The notes under the pieces were generated by a model. The model was not told the origin of the DNA. It did not search any database and worked only from the letters and a program-made list of their open reading frames with translations. Positions 51,065 through 59,269 of a stretch of 64,000 nt of DNA are shown one piece after another; within the stretch, counting starts at the first letter, position 1; each line of letters opens with the position of its first letter. Origin of the DNA: Mycobacterium sp. DL (GTDB lineage: Bacteria; Actinomycetota; Actinomycetes; Mycobacteriales; Mycobacteriaceae); assembly GCF_039729195.1 (NCBI RefSeq), contig NZ_CP155796.1, forward strand, positions 682,001-746,000, given 5' to 3'. The position numbers and the translations under genes are program-made.

Positions 51065-52897
51065 TCAGCTCAGGTGGTGCACCTCGGCCAGCCCGTAGAC
51101 CGGTGTCGCCATGCCTTCGTGGCGCGCTTTGAGCTGCAGCGCGAGGTAGAGCGAGTAGTGCCGCGACTGGTGCAGGTTGCCGCCGTGGAACCACAGGTTG
51201 GGCTGCTGGGTGGGCTTCCACATGTTGCGCTGTTCGCCCTCCCACGGCCCGGGATCCTTGGGGGTGTCGCTGCCCAGGCCCCACACCTTGCCCACCCTGT
51301 CGGCGACGTCCTGACCGATCAGATCGGCGGCCCAGCCGTTCATCGAGCCGTACCCGGTGGCGTAGACCACGACATCGGCAGGAAGTTCGGTGCCGTCGGT
51401 CAGCAGCACCGAGTCCTCGGTGAGACGCTCGACCTGTCCGTGGGCCAGCTTGATCCGGCCGTCGGCGACCATGTCGCAGGCGCCGACGTCGATGTAGTAG
51501 CCGGACCCGCGCCGCAGGTACTTCATGAACAGCCCGGAACCGTCGGCGCCCCAATCCAATTCGAACCCGGCGGCCTCGAGCCGGTCGTAGAAGTCGCGGT
51601 CGCGTTCCCGCATCTGGTCATACAGCGGGATCTGGAACTCGTGCATGATCCGGTACGGCAGCGATGCGAACGTCAGGTCGGCCTTCTCGGTGGTCATGCC
51701 GGACTCGACCGCCTGCTCCGAATAGAGCGCTCCGAGGCCGATGTCCATCAGGGAGTCCGATTTGACGATGTGGGTCGAGGACCGCTGCACCATCGTCACG
51801 TCGACGCCGTTCTCGTAGAGCGCCTTGCAGATGTCGTGGGCGGAGTTGTTCGAGCCGATCACCACGGCCTTCCTACCGACGTAGCCGTCGGGCCCGGGGT
51901 GCGCGCTGGAGTGGTGCTGGTCGCCGCGGAACACGTCCTGACCCGGCAGCGTGGGCACGTTCGGCTTGCCGGACATGCCGGTCGCGAGCACCAACTGGGT
52001 GGGATGCAGGGTGAGTCGTTCCCCGTCGCGATCGACCTCGACCGTCCACTGCTGAGCCTGTTCGTCGAACTCGGCGGACAGACACGTGGTCTTCGACCAG
52101 TACGGCACCTCCATCACGCGGGTGTAGAACTCCAGCCAGTCACCGATCTTGTCCTTCGGCGCGAACACCGGCCAGTTCGCCGGGAACGGCATGTACGGCA
52201 GGTGGTCGTACCAGACCGGGTCGTGCAGGCACAGTGACTTGTAGCGCTTGCGCCACTGGTCGCCGGGGCGTTCGTGTTTGTCGACGACGATCGCCGGCAC
52301 GTTGAGCTGACGCAACCGGGCGCCGAGCGCGATGCCGCCCTGACCGCCGCCGATCACCAGGACGTAGGGCTGGGTGGTCCGGCCCAGCTCGGCGTCCTCG
52401 GCGGCGCGCTTCTCCGCCCACGACCGCGGATCCGGGTCGTCGCCGTGGACTGCGCCCAGCACCCGGCTCGGGCCCTTGCGCTCCTCGTGCCCCTTGATCT
52501 CCTGCAACGCGGTCAGCAGCGTCCAGGCCTGATCTCCCTTGAGCCGCAGGTGGCCGACGCCGCGGCCGGCTCCGGTCTCGAACTCGATGAACGCCGACGT
52601 GACTGCGTCGTCGCCGGAGCCGTCCTGGACCGGTTCCTCCCGCGTGCGGAAGCCCGACGGATCGGTGCCGATGAGCCGTTCGCCGAGCATGTCGGCGATC
52701 TGGTCGCGGCCCTCGAGGGTCTTGAGGTTCCAGGTGAACGACACCAGATCACGCCAGAAGCTGTCGACGGCGAACATCCCGACGGCACGTTCGATATCCC
52801 GGACGGCCAGCGCCGCCTCGAAGTCGGCGAGCCAGGCGTCGACGCGCTGCTGGGGCGTCACCTCTGTGGTGGTTTGAGGGTCAAGGGTGGAAGTCAT
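51065..52897 (-). CDS. Flavin-containing monooxygenase with N-terminal NTF2/SnoaL-like domain
   Basis: A 610-residue protein. Residues 1-140 form an NTF2/SnoaL-like domain (FEAALAVRDIERAVGMF, SFTWNLKTLEGRDQIADML). Then comes an FMO/Baeyer-Villiger-type module with the FAD motif VIGGGQGGIALGARL, WRKRYKSLCLHDPVWYDHL, and a second Rossmann motif VVIGSNNSAHDICKALYENG. It would oxygenate a ketone or soft nucleophile with NADPH and O2. It is divergent from the butanediol dehydrogenase and shares the 118-nt gap holding the nested palindrome. The start MTSTLDPQ was chosen because upstream codons cross that operator. Confidence 0.87.
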   Translation of the reverse strand: MTSTLDPQTTTEVTPQQRVDAWLADFEAALAVRDIERAVGMFAVDSFWRDLVSFTWNLKTLEGRDQIADMLGERLIGTDPSGFRTREEPVQDGSGDDAVTSAFIEFETGAGRGVGHLRLKGDQAWTLLTALQEIKGHEERKGPSRVLGAVHGDDPDPRSWAEKRAAEDAELGRTTQPYVLVIGGGQGGIALGARLRQLNVPAIVVDKHERPGDQWRKRYKSLCLHDPVWYDHLPYMPFPANWPVFAPKDKIGDWLEFYTRVMEVPYWSKTTCLSAEFDEQAQQWTVEVDRDGERLTLHPTQLVLATGMSGKPNVPTLPGQDVFRGDQHHSSAHPGPDGYVGRKAVVIGSNNSAHDICKALYENGVDVTMVQRSSTHIVKSDSLMDIGLGALYSEQAVESGMTTEKADLTFASLPYRIMHEFQIPLYDQMRERDRDFYDRLEAAGFELDWGADGSGLFMKYLRRGSGYYIDVGACDMVADGRIKLAHGQVERLTEDSVLLTDGTELPADVVVYATGYGSMNGWAADLIGQDVADRVGKVWGLGSDTPKDPGPWEGEQRNMWKPTQQPNLWFHGGNLHQSRHYSLYLALQLKARHEGMATPVYGLAEVHHLS

Positions 52898-52932
52898 GTG
52901 AGCCAGAACACACCGTGGTGCGACGTCGAAGC

Positions 52933-52980
52933 AAGAGTTGCAAGGCGTTGCAACCGGGCGTGCAACCCCCTGCAACTCTT
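52933..52980. promoter_or_regulatory. 48-bp nested palindrome, candidate operator of the GAF regulator
   Basis: The outer arms AAGAGTTGCA (52933-52942) and TGCAACTCTT (52971-52980) are a perfect 10-bp inverted repeat. The inner arms GTTGCA (52947-52952) and TGCAAC (52961-52966) share exactly the same centre (between 52956 and 52957). Each strand thus shows two GTTGCA and two TGCAAC half-sites. It lies midway between two divergent genes, with the AcoR-like gene two genes away. Confidence 0.7.
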
Positions 52981-53015
52981 TCGGTGTGTGGTCGCCGTCA
53001 CATAGACATGCGGAC

Positions 53016-54089
53016 ATGAGAGCAGCTGTGTACTACGGACCGAACAAGCTCGAGATCGACGACGTCGCCGAACCGCAGGTCAAGCCCGGCACCGTGAAGC
53101 TCGAGGTGGGCTTCAACGGGATCTGCGGCACCGACCTGCACGAGTACTACGCCGGGCCGATCTTCGTCCCCACCCAGCCGCACCCGCTGACCGGTCAGCA
53201 GCTTCCGTTGACGATGGGCCACGAGTTCTCGGGAACCATCACCGCAGTCGGCGACGGGGTGAGCGGGTGGAGCGAGGGCGATCGGGTCGCCGTCGAGCCG
53301 ATCTACAAGTGTGACCACTGCGGCCCGTGCCGTGCCGGCAACTACAACGTCTGTCAGCAGATCGGTTTCCACGGTCTGATGTCCGACGGCGGGATGGCCG
53401 AGTACACCGTCGTTCCGACGAGCATGCTGCACAAGCTGCCCGACAACGTCTCGCTGGAACTCGGTGCGCTGGTGGAGCCGATGTCGGTGGCCTATCACGC
53501 GGCGACGCTGGGTGATGTGTCCGCCGGTGACACCGCGATGGTGTTCGGCGCCGGCCCGATCGGCATCGGACTGTGGTTCGCGTTGCGCGGCAAGGGGCTC
53601 GAGGACGTGTTGGTCGTGGAGCCCTCGCCCACCCGGCGGGCCGCCATCGAAGCGCTCGGTGCCCGCACCCTGGATCCCACCGGCGTCGACGTGCCGGCGT
53701 TCATCACCGACCACACCGAGGGCAACGGAGCCGACGCGGTGTTCGACGCGGCGGGCGTGACGCCCGCAGTGGTGACGGCACTGGCCTGCGTCGGCTCACG
53801 GAAACCGATGATCAGCGTGGCGATCTACGAAAAGCCTTTGGAGACACCACTTCTCAACCTCGTGATGAACGAGTCCCGGATCCAGGGCTCGCTGTGCTAC
53901 ACCGGCGCGGACTTCGAGGCGGTGATCGGTCTGATGGCCGAGGGCAAGTACGACACCACCGGCTGGGTCACGCGGATCCCGCTCGACGACGTGATCGACG
54001 AGGGGTTCGAGGCACTGCACGCCGGCAAGAAGATGAAGGTGCTGGTCGACCCGACCGATTCAGCCCGAGTCGACCCGAACGGAGAGTAG
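53016..54089 (+). CDS. Zinc-dependent 2,3-butanediol dehydrogenase-like alcohol dehydrogenase
   Basis: A 357-residue medium-chain dehydrogenase. Catalytic-zinc residues are in NGICGTDLHEYY and GHEFSG, the structural zinc site is CDHCGPCRAGNYNVC, and the NAD motif is VFGAGPIGIG. The long loop IFVPTQPHPLTGQQLPLTM before the GHE motif is typical of 2,3-butanediol/acetoin dehydrogenases. It interconverts a vicinal diol and its hydroxyketone. It leads a plus-strand operon and starts 36 nt after the nested palindrome. Confidence 0.9.
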   Translation: MRAAVYYGPNKLEIDDVAEPQVKPGTVKLEVGFNGICGTDLHEYYAGPIFVPTQPHPLTGQQLPLTMGHEFSGTITAVGDGVSGWSEGDRVAVEPIYKCDHCGPCRAGNYNVCQQIGFHGLMSDGGMAEYTVVPTSMLHKLPDNVSLELGALVEPMSVAYHAATLGDVSAGDTAMVFGAGPIGIGLWFALRGKGLEDVLVVEPSPTRRAAIEALGARTLDPTGVDVPAFITDHTEGNGADAVFDAAGVTPAVVTALACVGSRKPMISVAIYEKPLETPLLNLVMNESRIQGSLCYTGADFEAVIGLMAEGKYDTTGWVTRIPLDDVIDEGFEALHAGKKMKVLVDPTDSARVDPNGE

Positions 54090-54091
54090 GC

Positions 54092-54898
54092 ATGACAGCA
54101 GACGGGGCTCTGACGGGAAAGGTCGCGTTGGTGACCGGTGGTGCCCGCGGGATCGGCCGCGGGATCGCGCTGCGACTCGCGCGCGACGGCGCCGACATCG
54201 CGCTCGTCGACGTCCGGTCCGAGGGGATCAACGCCGTCGCCGACGAGATCAGCGAGATCGGTTGCAAGGCAACCACCTTTGTCGCTGATGTCAGTGATCG
54301 CGAGCAGGTGTTCGCCGCAGTCGACCATGCCGCCGGTGCGCTGGGCGGGCTGGACATCATGGTCAACAACGCCGGGATCGCCCTGGTCGGGCCGATCGCG
54401 GAGGTCACGGCCGAGGAGGTGAACCGGGTCTGGTCGATCAACGTCAACGGCGTGCTGTGGGGCACCCAGGCCGCCGTCGCGAAGTTCAAGGAACTGGGGA
54501 ACAAAGAGGCCGGAAAGCTCAGCCGGGTCATTAACGCGTCGTCGATCGCCGGGCACGACGGCTTCGCCATGCTGGGGGTGTACAGCGCATCGAAGTTCGC
54601 GGTGCGAGCGCTCACCCAGGCCGCCGCCAAGGAACACGCGGCCGACGGCATCACCGTCAACGCGTACTGCCCGGGTGTCGTCGGTACCGACATGTGGGTC
54701 GAGATCGACAAGCGCTTCGCCGAACTGACCGGCGCCGCCGAGGGCGAGACCTACGACAAGTTCGTCGGCGGCATCGCGCTGGGCCGCGCCGAGACGCCCG
54801 ACGATGTGGCGGGCTTCGTGTCCTACCTGGCCGGCCCGGACGCCGACTACATGACCGGGCAGGCCGGCCTGATCGACGGCGGCCTGGTTTACCGCTGA
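54092..54898 (+). CDS. SDR-family diacetyl/acetoin reductase-like enzyme
   Basis: A 268-residue SDR with intact motifs: TGGARGIG, MVNNAGI, the serine in NASSIAG, YSASK, and VNAYCPGVVGTDMW. The last motif and overall shape resemble meso-butanediol dehydrogenase/diacetyl reductase. It begins 2 nt after the preceding stop, so both redox enzymes are made together and probably work on the same C4 hydroxyketone system. Confidence 0.87.
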   Translation: MTADGALTGKVALVTGGARGIGRGIALRLARDGADIALVDVRSEGINAVADEISEIGCKATTFVADVSDREQVFAAVDHAAGALGGLDIMVNNAGIALVGPIAEVTAEEVNRVWSINVNGVLWGTQAAVAKFKELGNKEAGKLSRVINASSIAGHDGFAMLGVYSASKFAVRALTQAAAKEHAADGITVNAYCPGVVGTDMWVEIDKRFAELTGAAEGETYDKFVGGIALGRAETPDDVAGFVSYLAGPDADYMTGQAGLIDGGLVYR

Positions 54899-54921
54899 GA
54901 TGCGGAGCACACTGGGCGGTG

Positions 54922-56253
54922 ATGCCCAGCAATATCGGCAGTTCGCCCGTGCCTGAACCCGCAGTGGCCGTCGGTGAGGATCCGCGCAGCTACGCGCGGT
55001 TGATGTCGGCTGTGTACGACGCGACGATGGCCGGCCACCGGGCGCCCGCCCGGCCGCGCGAGGTGATCGGTGATTCCTGGCAGCGGCTGATCGCCCGCGG
55101 AATCGACCCCGACGTCGGCACCGAACCGGTGGTGGAGACGGCCGGGCTGGAGATGCTGCGGCGTGCGTCCGGGCTGATGGAGGTGCTCGACGAGATCTCC
55201 CACGGCCTCGAGTCGTTGGTCGCCGAGGGTGCGAACATCCTCGTCGTCGCCGACGCGAAGGGCCGGGTGCTGTGGCGCTCAGGCTCTCCCGCGGTGCTGA
55301 TGAACGCCGACCGCCTGGGGTTCGTCGAAGGTGCCAACTGGGGTGAGGGTTCGGTGGGCACCAACGCGATCGGCACCGCGCTGGTGTCCCAGCGGGCGGT
55401 GCAGGTGTTCTCCGCCGAGCACTTCCTGCGCAGCCATCATTCGTGGACCTGTGCGGGGGCGCCGATCCGGGATCCGAGAACCGGGCAGGTGATCGGCGTC
55501 GTCGACGTGTCCGGTCCGGCGCCGACCGTGCACCCGACAACGATCGCGCTGGTGGACGCGGTCGCCCGGCTCGCCGAGTCGCAACTGCGTCAGGAGCACG
55601 ACCGCACGCTGAACAGACTGCGGGCGTTCGCGGCGCCGATTCTCGCGCGGATGGGCAGCCCGGCGTTGGCCGTCGACACCGACGGCTGGGTCGCCGCCGT
55701 CGACGCGATGCCGCTGCACAACCGGATTCTGCTGCCCGAACAGCTGACGCCCGGCCGGGTTCGGTTGGCCACGCTCGGGCTGTGTGCGGTCGAACCCCTG
55801 CCCGGCGGGTGGCTGGTGCGGCCTGCGATCGGGGACGACGGGGCGGACTCCGACCACGTGTCGCAGGTGATGTTGGATTTCAGCAATCCCGACACGGCGT
55901 CGCTGCGGGTGACCGGCGAGTCCGGCAGCTGGCGACATGACCTGTCGCTGCGGCACGCCGAAATACTTCTCGCCCTGGCGATTTCGCCGCAGGGGCGGTC
56001 GGCACCGCAACTGGCCGAAGATCTCTACGGAGACCGGTCGCGGGTGGTGACGGTGCGTGCGGAGATGTCGCGGCTGCGCAAGCAGTTCGCCGGGTTGCTC
56101 GCCGCGCAGCCGTACCGCTTCGGCGGATCGGTGCACCTCGACATCCGCTATCCCGACGACCGCCGCATGCTGCTGCCGCCGTCGACGGCGCCGGCGGTCA
56201 GGACTGTCCGAATGGGGGGCGTGCCGCAGAACCGCGTGGAGGACAATGGCTGA
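54922..56253 (+). CDS. AcoR-like GAF-domain regulator without sigma-54 ATPase domain
   Basis: A 443-residue regulator. The N-terminus matches acetoin-regulator proteins: RPREVIGDSWQRLIARGIDP, a GAF domain with the NWGEGSVGTNAIGTAL block and VIGVVDVSGP. No AAA+ ATPase (no GESGTGK or GAFTGA) follows. Instead the C-terminal 120 residues look like a winged helix (LRHAEILLALAISPQGRSAP, VTVRAEMSRLRKQFAGLL). A GTG one codon upstream is an alternative start. It is co-oriented with the two dehydrogenases and is the obvious ligand for the palindrome. Confidence 0.85.
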   Translation: MPSNIGSSPVPEPAVAVGEDPRSYARLMSAVYDATMAGHRAPARPREVIGDSWQRLIARGIDPDVGTEPVVETAGLEMLRRASGLMEVLDEISHGLESLVAEGANILVVADAKGRVLWRSGSPAVLMNADRLGFVEGANWGEGSVGTNAIGTALVSQRAVQVFSAEHFLRSHHSWTCAGAPIRDPRTGQVIGVVDVSGPAPTVHPTTIALVDAVARLAESQLRQEHDRTLNRLRAFAAPILARMGSPALAVDTDGWVAAVDAMPLHNRILLPEQLTPGRVRLATLGLCAVEPLPGGWLVRPAIGDDGADSDHVSQVMLDFSNPDTASLRVTGESGSWRHDLSLRHAEILLALAISPQGRSAPQLAEDLYGDRSRVVTVRAEMSRLRKQFAGLLAAQPYRFGGSVHLDIRYPDDRRMLLPPSTAPAVRTVRMGGVPQNRVEDNG

Positions 56254-56731
56254 CGTGGACATCCCCAATCGCGCACTGGTCACCGAAGCCGCCGTCGACC
56301 TGCTGCGGAGTCTGCAGGAGCGCCACGGCGCGCTGATGTTCCACCAGTCGGGTGGCTGCTGCGACGGATCGTCGCCGATGTGTTACCCCGACGGCGACTT
56401 CATCGTCGGTGACCGCGACATCCTGCTGGCGGTGCTCGACGTCGGCGACGGCGTGCCGGTGTGGATCTCCGGTCCCCAGTTCGACGCCTGGAAGCACACC
56501 CAGTTGGTGATCGACGTGGTGCCCGGCCGCGGTGGCGGGTTCAGCCTGGAGGCACCCGAGGGCAAACGCTTCCTGTCCCGCGGCCGGGCGTTCACCGCGG
56601 ACGAGAACGACGCGCTGGAAGCGGCCGCGCCGGTCACCGGGGCGGATTACGAACGGGGCGTGCGGCCCCCCTCGGCGGGCACCCACATCGTGGCCGAAGG
56701 AGTCGACGCCTGCGCGATCCCGCTGAAGTAG
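56246..56731 (+). CDS. DUF779-family protein (Rv0459-like)
   Basis: A 161-residue protein with the invariant HGALMFHQSGGCCDGSSPMC motif (three cysteines) and WISGPQFDAWKHTQLVIDVV. DUF779 genes usually sit beside acetaldehyde/acetoin-type aldehyde dehydrogenases and are presumed to assist them; here no aldehyde dehydrogenase is adjacent. The ATG overlaps the GAF regulator stop by 8 nt. The stop codon lies inside a 21-bp tandem duplication. Confidence 0.88.
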   Translation: MADVDIPNRALVTEAAVDLLRSLQERHGALMFHQSGGCCDGSSPMCYPDGDFIVGDRDILLAVLDVGDGVPVWISGPQFDAWKHTQLVIDVVPGRGGGFSLEAPEGKRFLSRGRAFTADENDALEAAAPVTGADYERGVRPPSAGTHIVAEGVDACAIPLK

Positions 56732-56763
56732 ACCCGCGGAATGCTGAAGTAGACCCGCGGAAT
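56722..56763 (+). repeat. Perfect 21-bp tandem duplication across the DUF779 stop codon
   Basis: Positions 56722-56742 and 56743-56763 are identical and adjacent. Each copy contains CTGAAGTAG, so the stop codon is duplicated. The right copy runs into the left arm of the palindromic element at 56756. Confidence 0.9.
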
Positions 56764-56817
56764 AGCGTTCCTGGCTGCGGAATTGGCCTCGGGCACGACC
56801 AGGAACGCTATTCCGCG
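56756..56817. repeat. GGAATNGCGTTCC palindromic element, copy 2 (19-bp perfect inverted repeat)
   Basis: The arms CGCGGAATAGCGTTCCTGG (56756-56774) and CCAGGAACGCTATTCCGCG (56799-56817) pair perfectly, with a 24-nt loop. The core differs by one base from copy 1 at 46493. It can form a strong hairpin after the DUF779 gene and may act as a terminator or be a small dispersed repeat. Confidence 0.8.
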
Positions 56818-56874
56818 ATTGGGCTAGGGCGCGCCGCCCGGGTTTTCGGGCCGTGCGGCGTTATCGTCAGAAAC

Positions 56875-57153
56875 GTGATTCCGCTGCCGCGTGCATCGGT
56901 GTTGGCCGGAGTGATGATCGTCGGTGTCGCTCTCGGCATGATGGCCGCGCTCGCCGCCGCCATCGAGGTCACCGCGACCGTCCGGCCGGACGTCGTGATC
57001 GCACTTGTCGTCGGGGTCCCCAGCGTGATCGGCATGCTGACGATCCTGATGTCGGGCCGACGCTGGGTCACCGCGGTCGGCGCGATGGTCCTGGCCATCG
57101 GGCCCGGCTGGTTCGGCGCTCTCGCCGCAGTCCAGGTGGCATCCGGTGCCTGA
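56875..57153 (+). CDS. Small membrane protein (Rv0460-like)
   Basis: A 92-residue protein with three hydrophobic helices (VLAGVMIVGVALGMMAALAA, VIALVVGVPSVIGMLTILM, VGAMVLAIGPGWFGALAA). The GTG at 56875 has a TATCGT -10 box (56862-56867) 7 nt upstream, so it may be leaderless. Position before a second membrane gene and lpdC matches the conserved mycobacterial order. Function unknown. Confidence 0.78.
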   Translation: MIPLPRASVLAGVMIVGVALGMMAALAAAIEVTATVRPDVVIALVVGVPSVIGMLTILMSGRRWVTAVGAMVLAIGPGWFGALAAVQVASGA

Positions 57154-57610
57154 CACCGGCCGAAACGCACTCCCGGGTGAGCACACCGAGCCGTTCCGGC
57201 CCGAGTTCACCGGATCCTTCACCGCGCAGGGACTGATGGACGAGCCGGCACCGGCCGAACCCGTGGAGATCTCGCCGCACCCGGCCCAGCCCGTCGCCGT
57301 TCCCGGTGTCGCCCAGTACCTCAGCCGGTGGACGTTCGTGTTCGTCGTCGCAGGTGTCTGGCTCGTCGCGGCGGCCGCCGGCCTCGGCCTGTACTACTGG
57401 TGGTTCCACTCCCCGGACAAGACCATGCCGGTGTTCGTCGTGCTGGTCTACGTCGTGGCGTGCATCGTCGGAAGCCTGCTCACCGCCATGATTCAGGGCA
57501 AGCCGGTGTCCTCGGCGGTGGCCATCGCGCTGATGTCGTCGCCGCTGGCGTCCACCGCCGTTGCGGCGGTCCTCTACGGCGGCTACGTGTTCGGGTGGAT
57601 CACCCGGTAG
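57146..57610 (+). CDS. Membrane protein (Rv0461-like)
   Basis: A 154-residue protein with a Pro/Glu-rich cytoplasmic N-terminus (about 60 residues) and three helices (FVFVVAGVWLVAAAAGLGLYY, FVVLVYVVACIVGSLLTAM, VAIALMSSPLASTAVAAVLY). The GTG start overlaps the preceding gene by 8 nt, so the two are co-translated. No domain is recognised. Confidence 0.8.
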   Translation: MPDTGRNALPGEHTEPFRPEFTGSFTAQGLMDEPAPAEPVEISPHPAQPVAVPGVAQYLSRWTFVFVVAGVWLVAAAAGLGLYYWWFHSPDKTMPVFVVLVYVVACIVGSLLTAMIQGKPVSSAVAIALMSSPLASTAVAAVLYGGYVFGWITR

Positions 57611-57670
57611 TCGGATCGCCGGCACGGGGTCGGATCGCCCACCCCACCGTTCATATGTTCAGATAGACAC

Positions 57671-59269
57671 ATGAATCCCTCCGGTGGTCGCCCGCTGCGT
57701 GCTGCGCGCTGTCTTGTCGTCGCGGTGACCGCTGCGGTGCTCGCGGGGTGCGCCGCCCCCTCGGAGGATCAGGACACCGCGCAGATCGTGCTCGCCGAGG
57801 GCTACGAACTCGGGGGCTACAACCCGGTCAACGGTTATTCCGAATCCGGGGTGTCCCCGCTCTACGACGGCCTCTACCGGCCGAGTTCGTCCGACGACAC
57901 CGCAGTCCCCGAACTGGTTCCGGCGCTGGCACAGGACGAGCCGCAGCCGGCAGGCCCGAACCGGTGGCGGGTGCCGCTGCGCAGCGCAGTGATGTTCTCC
58001 GACGGCAGCACGCTCGATTCCGCCGACGTCGTTGCGACGTACACCGCGGTGCGCGATCCCGCGGTGGCATCGGAGATCTCGACGTCGGTGGCCCCGATCG
58101 TGACCATCACCGCCGACGGCCCCGACGCCGTCACCGTCGAGATGAACACCGCCGCTGACCCGCGCCCCTATCTGCTGCTCGGCATCCTTCCGTCGGAGAA
58201 GGTCGAGCCCGCTCCCGCCGCGGATTGGGCCGTCAACACCGAGCCCGTCGGCACGGGCCCCTACCGGCTCGAGAGCCTGCGTCCCGACCAGGCGGTGCTG
58301 GTGGCGCGCGACGACTACTGGGGCGAACCGGCACAGGTCGAGCGCATCGTCTACACCTACATGCCCGACGACAACGCGCGTGCGCAGAGCATGGTCTCCG
58401 GTGCCGCCGACGGCACGAACCTGCCTCCGCGGCTGATCGATTCGATCGACGGCGGCGACATCAGCACGGTGTCCGCCGAATCGGCCGACTGGCGCGGTAT
58501 CTCACTTCCCGCGGGCAACCCGTTCACCGCCGATGTCCGCGCCCGGCTCGCGATGAACCTGGGCGTCGACCGCGAGGCGATGGTGCGCGACGTACTGGTC
58601 GGGTACGGCCGGGCCGCGAGCACCCCGGTGGCCGCGGTGTACGGCACGGCCTACAACCCGGACGCGGAGTACCCGTTCGACATCGACCGGGCGGCGACGC
58701 TCCTCAACGAGGCCGGCTGGCGGACGAGGCCCGACGGCATCCGCGAAAAAGACGGTGCCCGAGCGTCATTCGAGCTTCTCTACAACGCCCAGGACACGTT
58801 GCGCCGTGACCTGGCGGTGGCATACGCGGCGGCGATGAAACCGCTGGGCATCGACGTCCGACCGCGCGGCACGAGTTGGGACGAGATCGACACCAGCTTC
58901 GCGGAATCCGCGGTGGTGCTCGGTGGCGGTTCGACGCCCTACAGCATCGACTCGCAGGTCTACGACACGCTGCACACTCGGGTGCCCGATTCGTCGCCGT
59001 ACTCCAACCCCGGAAACTTCACCGCGCCCGGTCTCGACGAGTTGCTCGAACGGGCCGCCCAGTCGGCGCCGGGGCCGGCCAAAGACGAGCTCTACCGCCA
59101 GATCCAGTCCACCTACGCGGCGGCACCGTCACACGTGTTCCTGGCGTTCCTCGACCACACCTACGGCTATCGCGACCTCGGCTGGCAGCAGTCGGCACCG
59201 ATCATGGAACCGCACTCGCACGGTGTGTCGTGGGGACCATGGTGGAATGTCGCGGCGTGGACACGCTGA
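57671..59269 (+). CDS. ABC importer substrate-binding lipoprotein (SBP family 5, peptide/nickel type)
   Basis: A 532-residue binding protein. The signal peptide ends in the lipobox VLAGC. Family-5 features are PLYDGLYRPSSSDDT, FSDGSTLDSADVVATY, GTGPYRLESLRPDQAVLV and RARLAMNLGVDREAMV. It captures a peptide, opine or metal-chelate outside the membrane for the four downstream transporter genes. All five genes are packed without gaps. The operon is inserted between the Rv0461-like gene and lpdC. Confidence 0.92.
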   Translation: MNPSGGRPLRAARCLVVAVTAAVLAGCAAPSEDQDTAQIVLAEGYELGGYNPVNGYSESGVSPLYDGLYRPSSSDDTAVPELVPALAQDEPQPAGPNRWRVPLRSAVMFSDGSTLDSADVVATYTAVRDPAVASEISTSVAPIVTITADGPDAVTVEMNTAADPRPYLLLGILPSEKVEPAPAADWAVNTEPVGTGPYRLESLRPDQAVLVARDDYWGEPAQVERIVYTYMPDDNARAQSMVSGAADGTNLPPRLIDSIDGGDISTVSAESADWRGISLPAGNPFTADVRARLAMNLGVDREAMVRDVLVGYGRAASTPVAAVYGTAYNPDAEYPFDIDRAATLLNEAGWRTRPDGIREKDGARASFELLYNAQDTLRRDLAVAYAAAMKPLGIDVRPRGTSWDEIDTSFAESAVVLGGGSTPYSIDSQVYDTLHTRVPDSSPYSNPGNFTAPGLDELLERAAQSAPGPAKDELYRQIQSTYAAAPSHVFLAFLDHTYGYRDLGWQQSAPIMEPHSHGVSWGPWWNVAAWTR

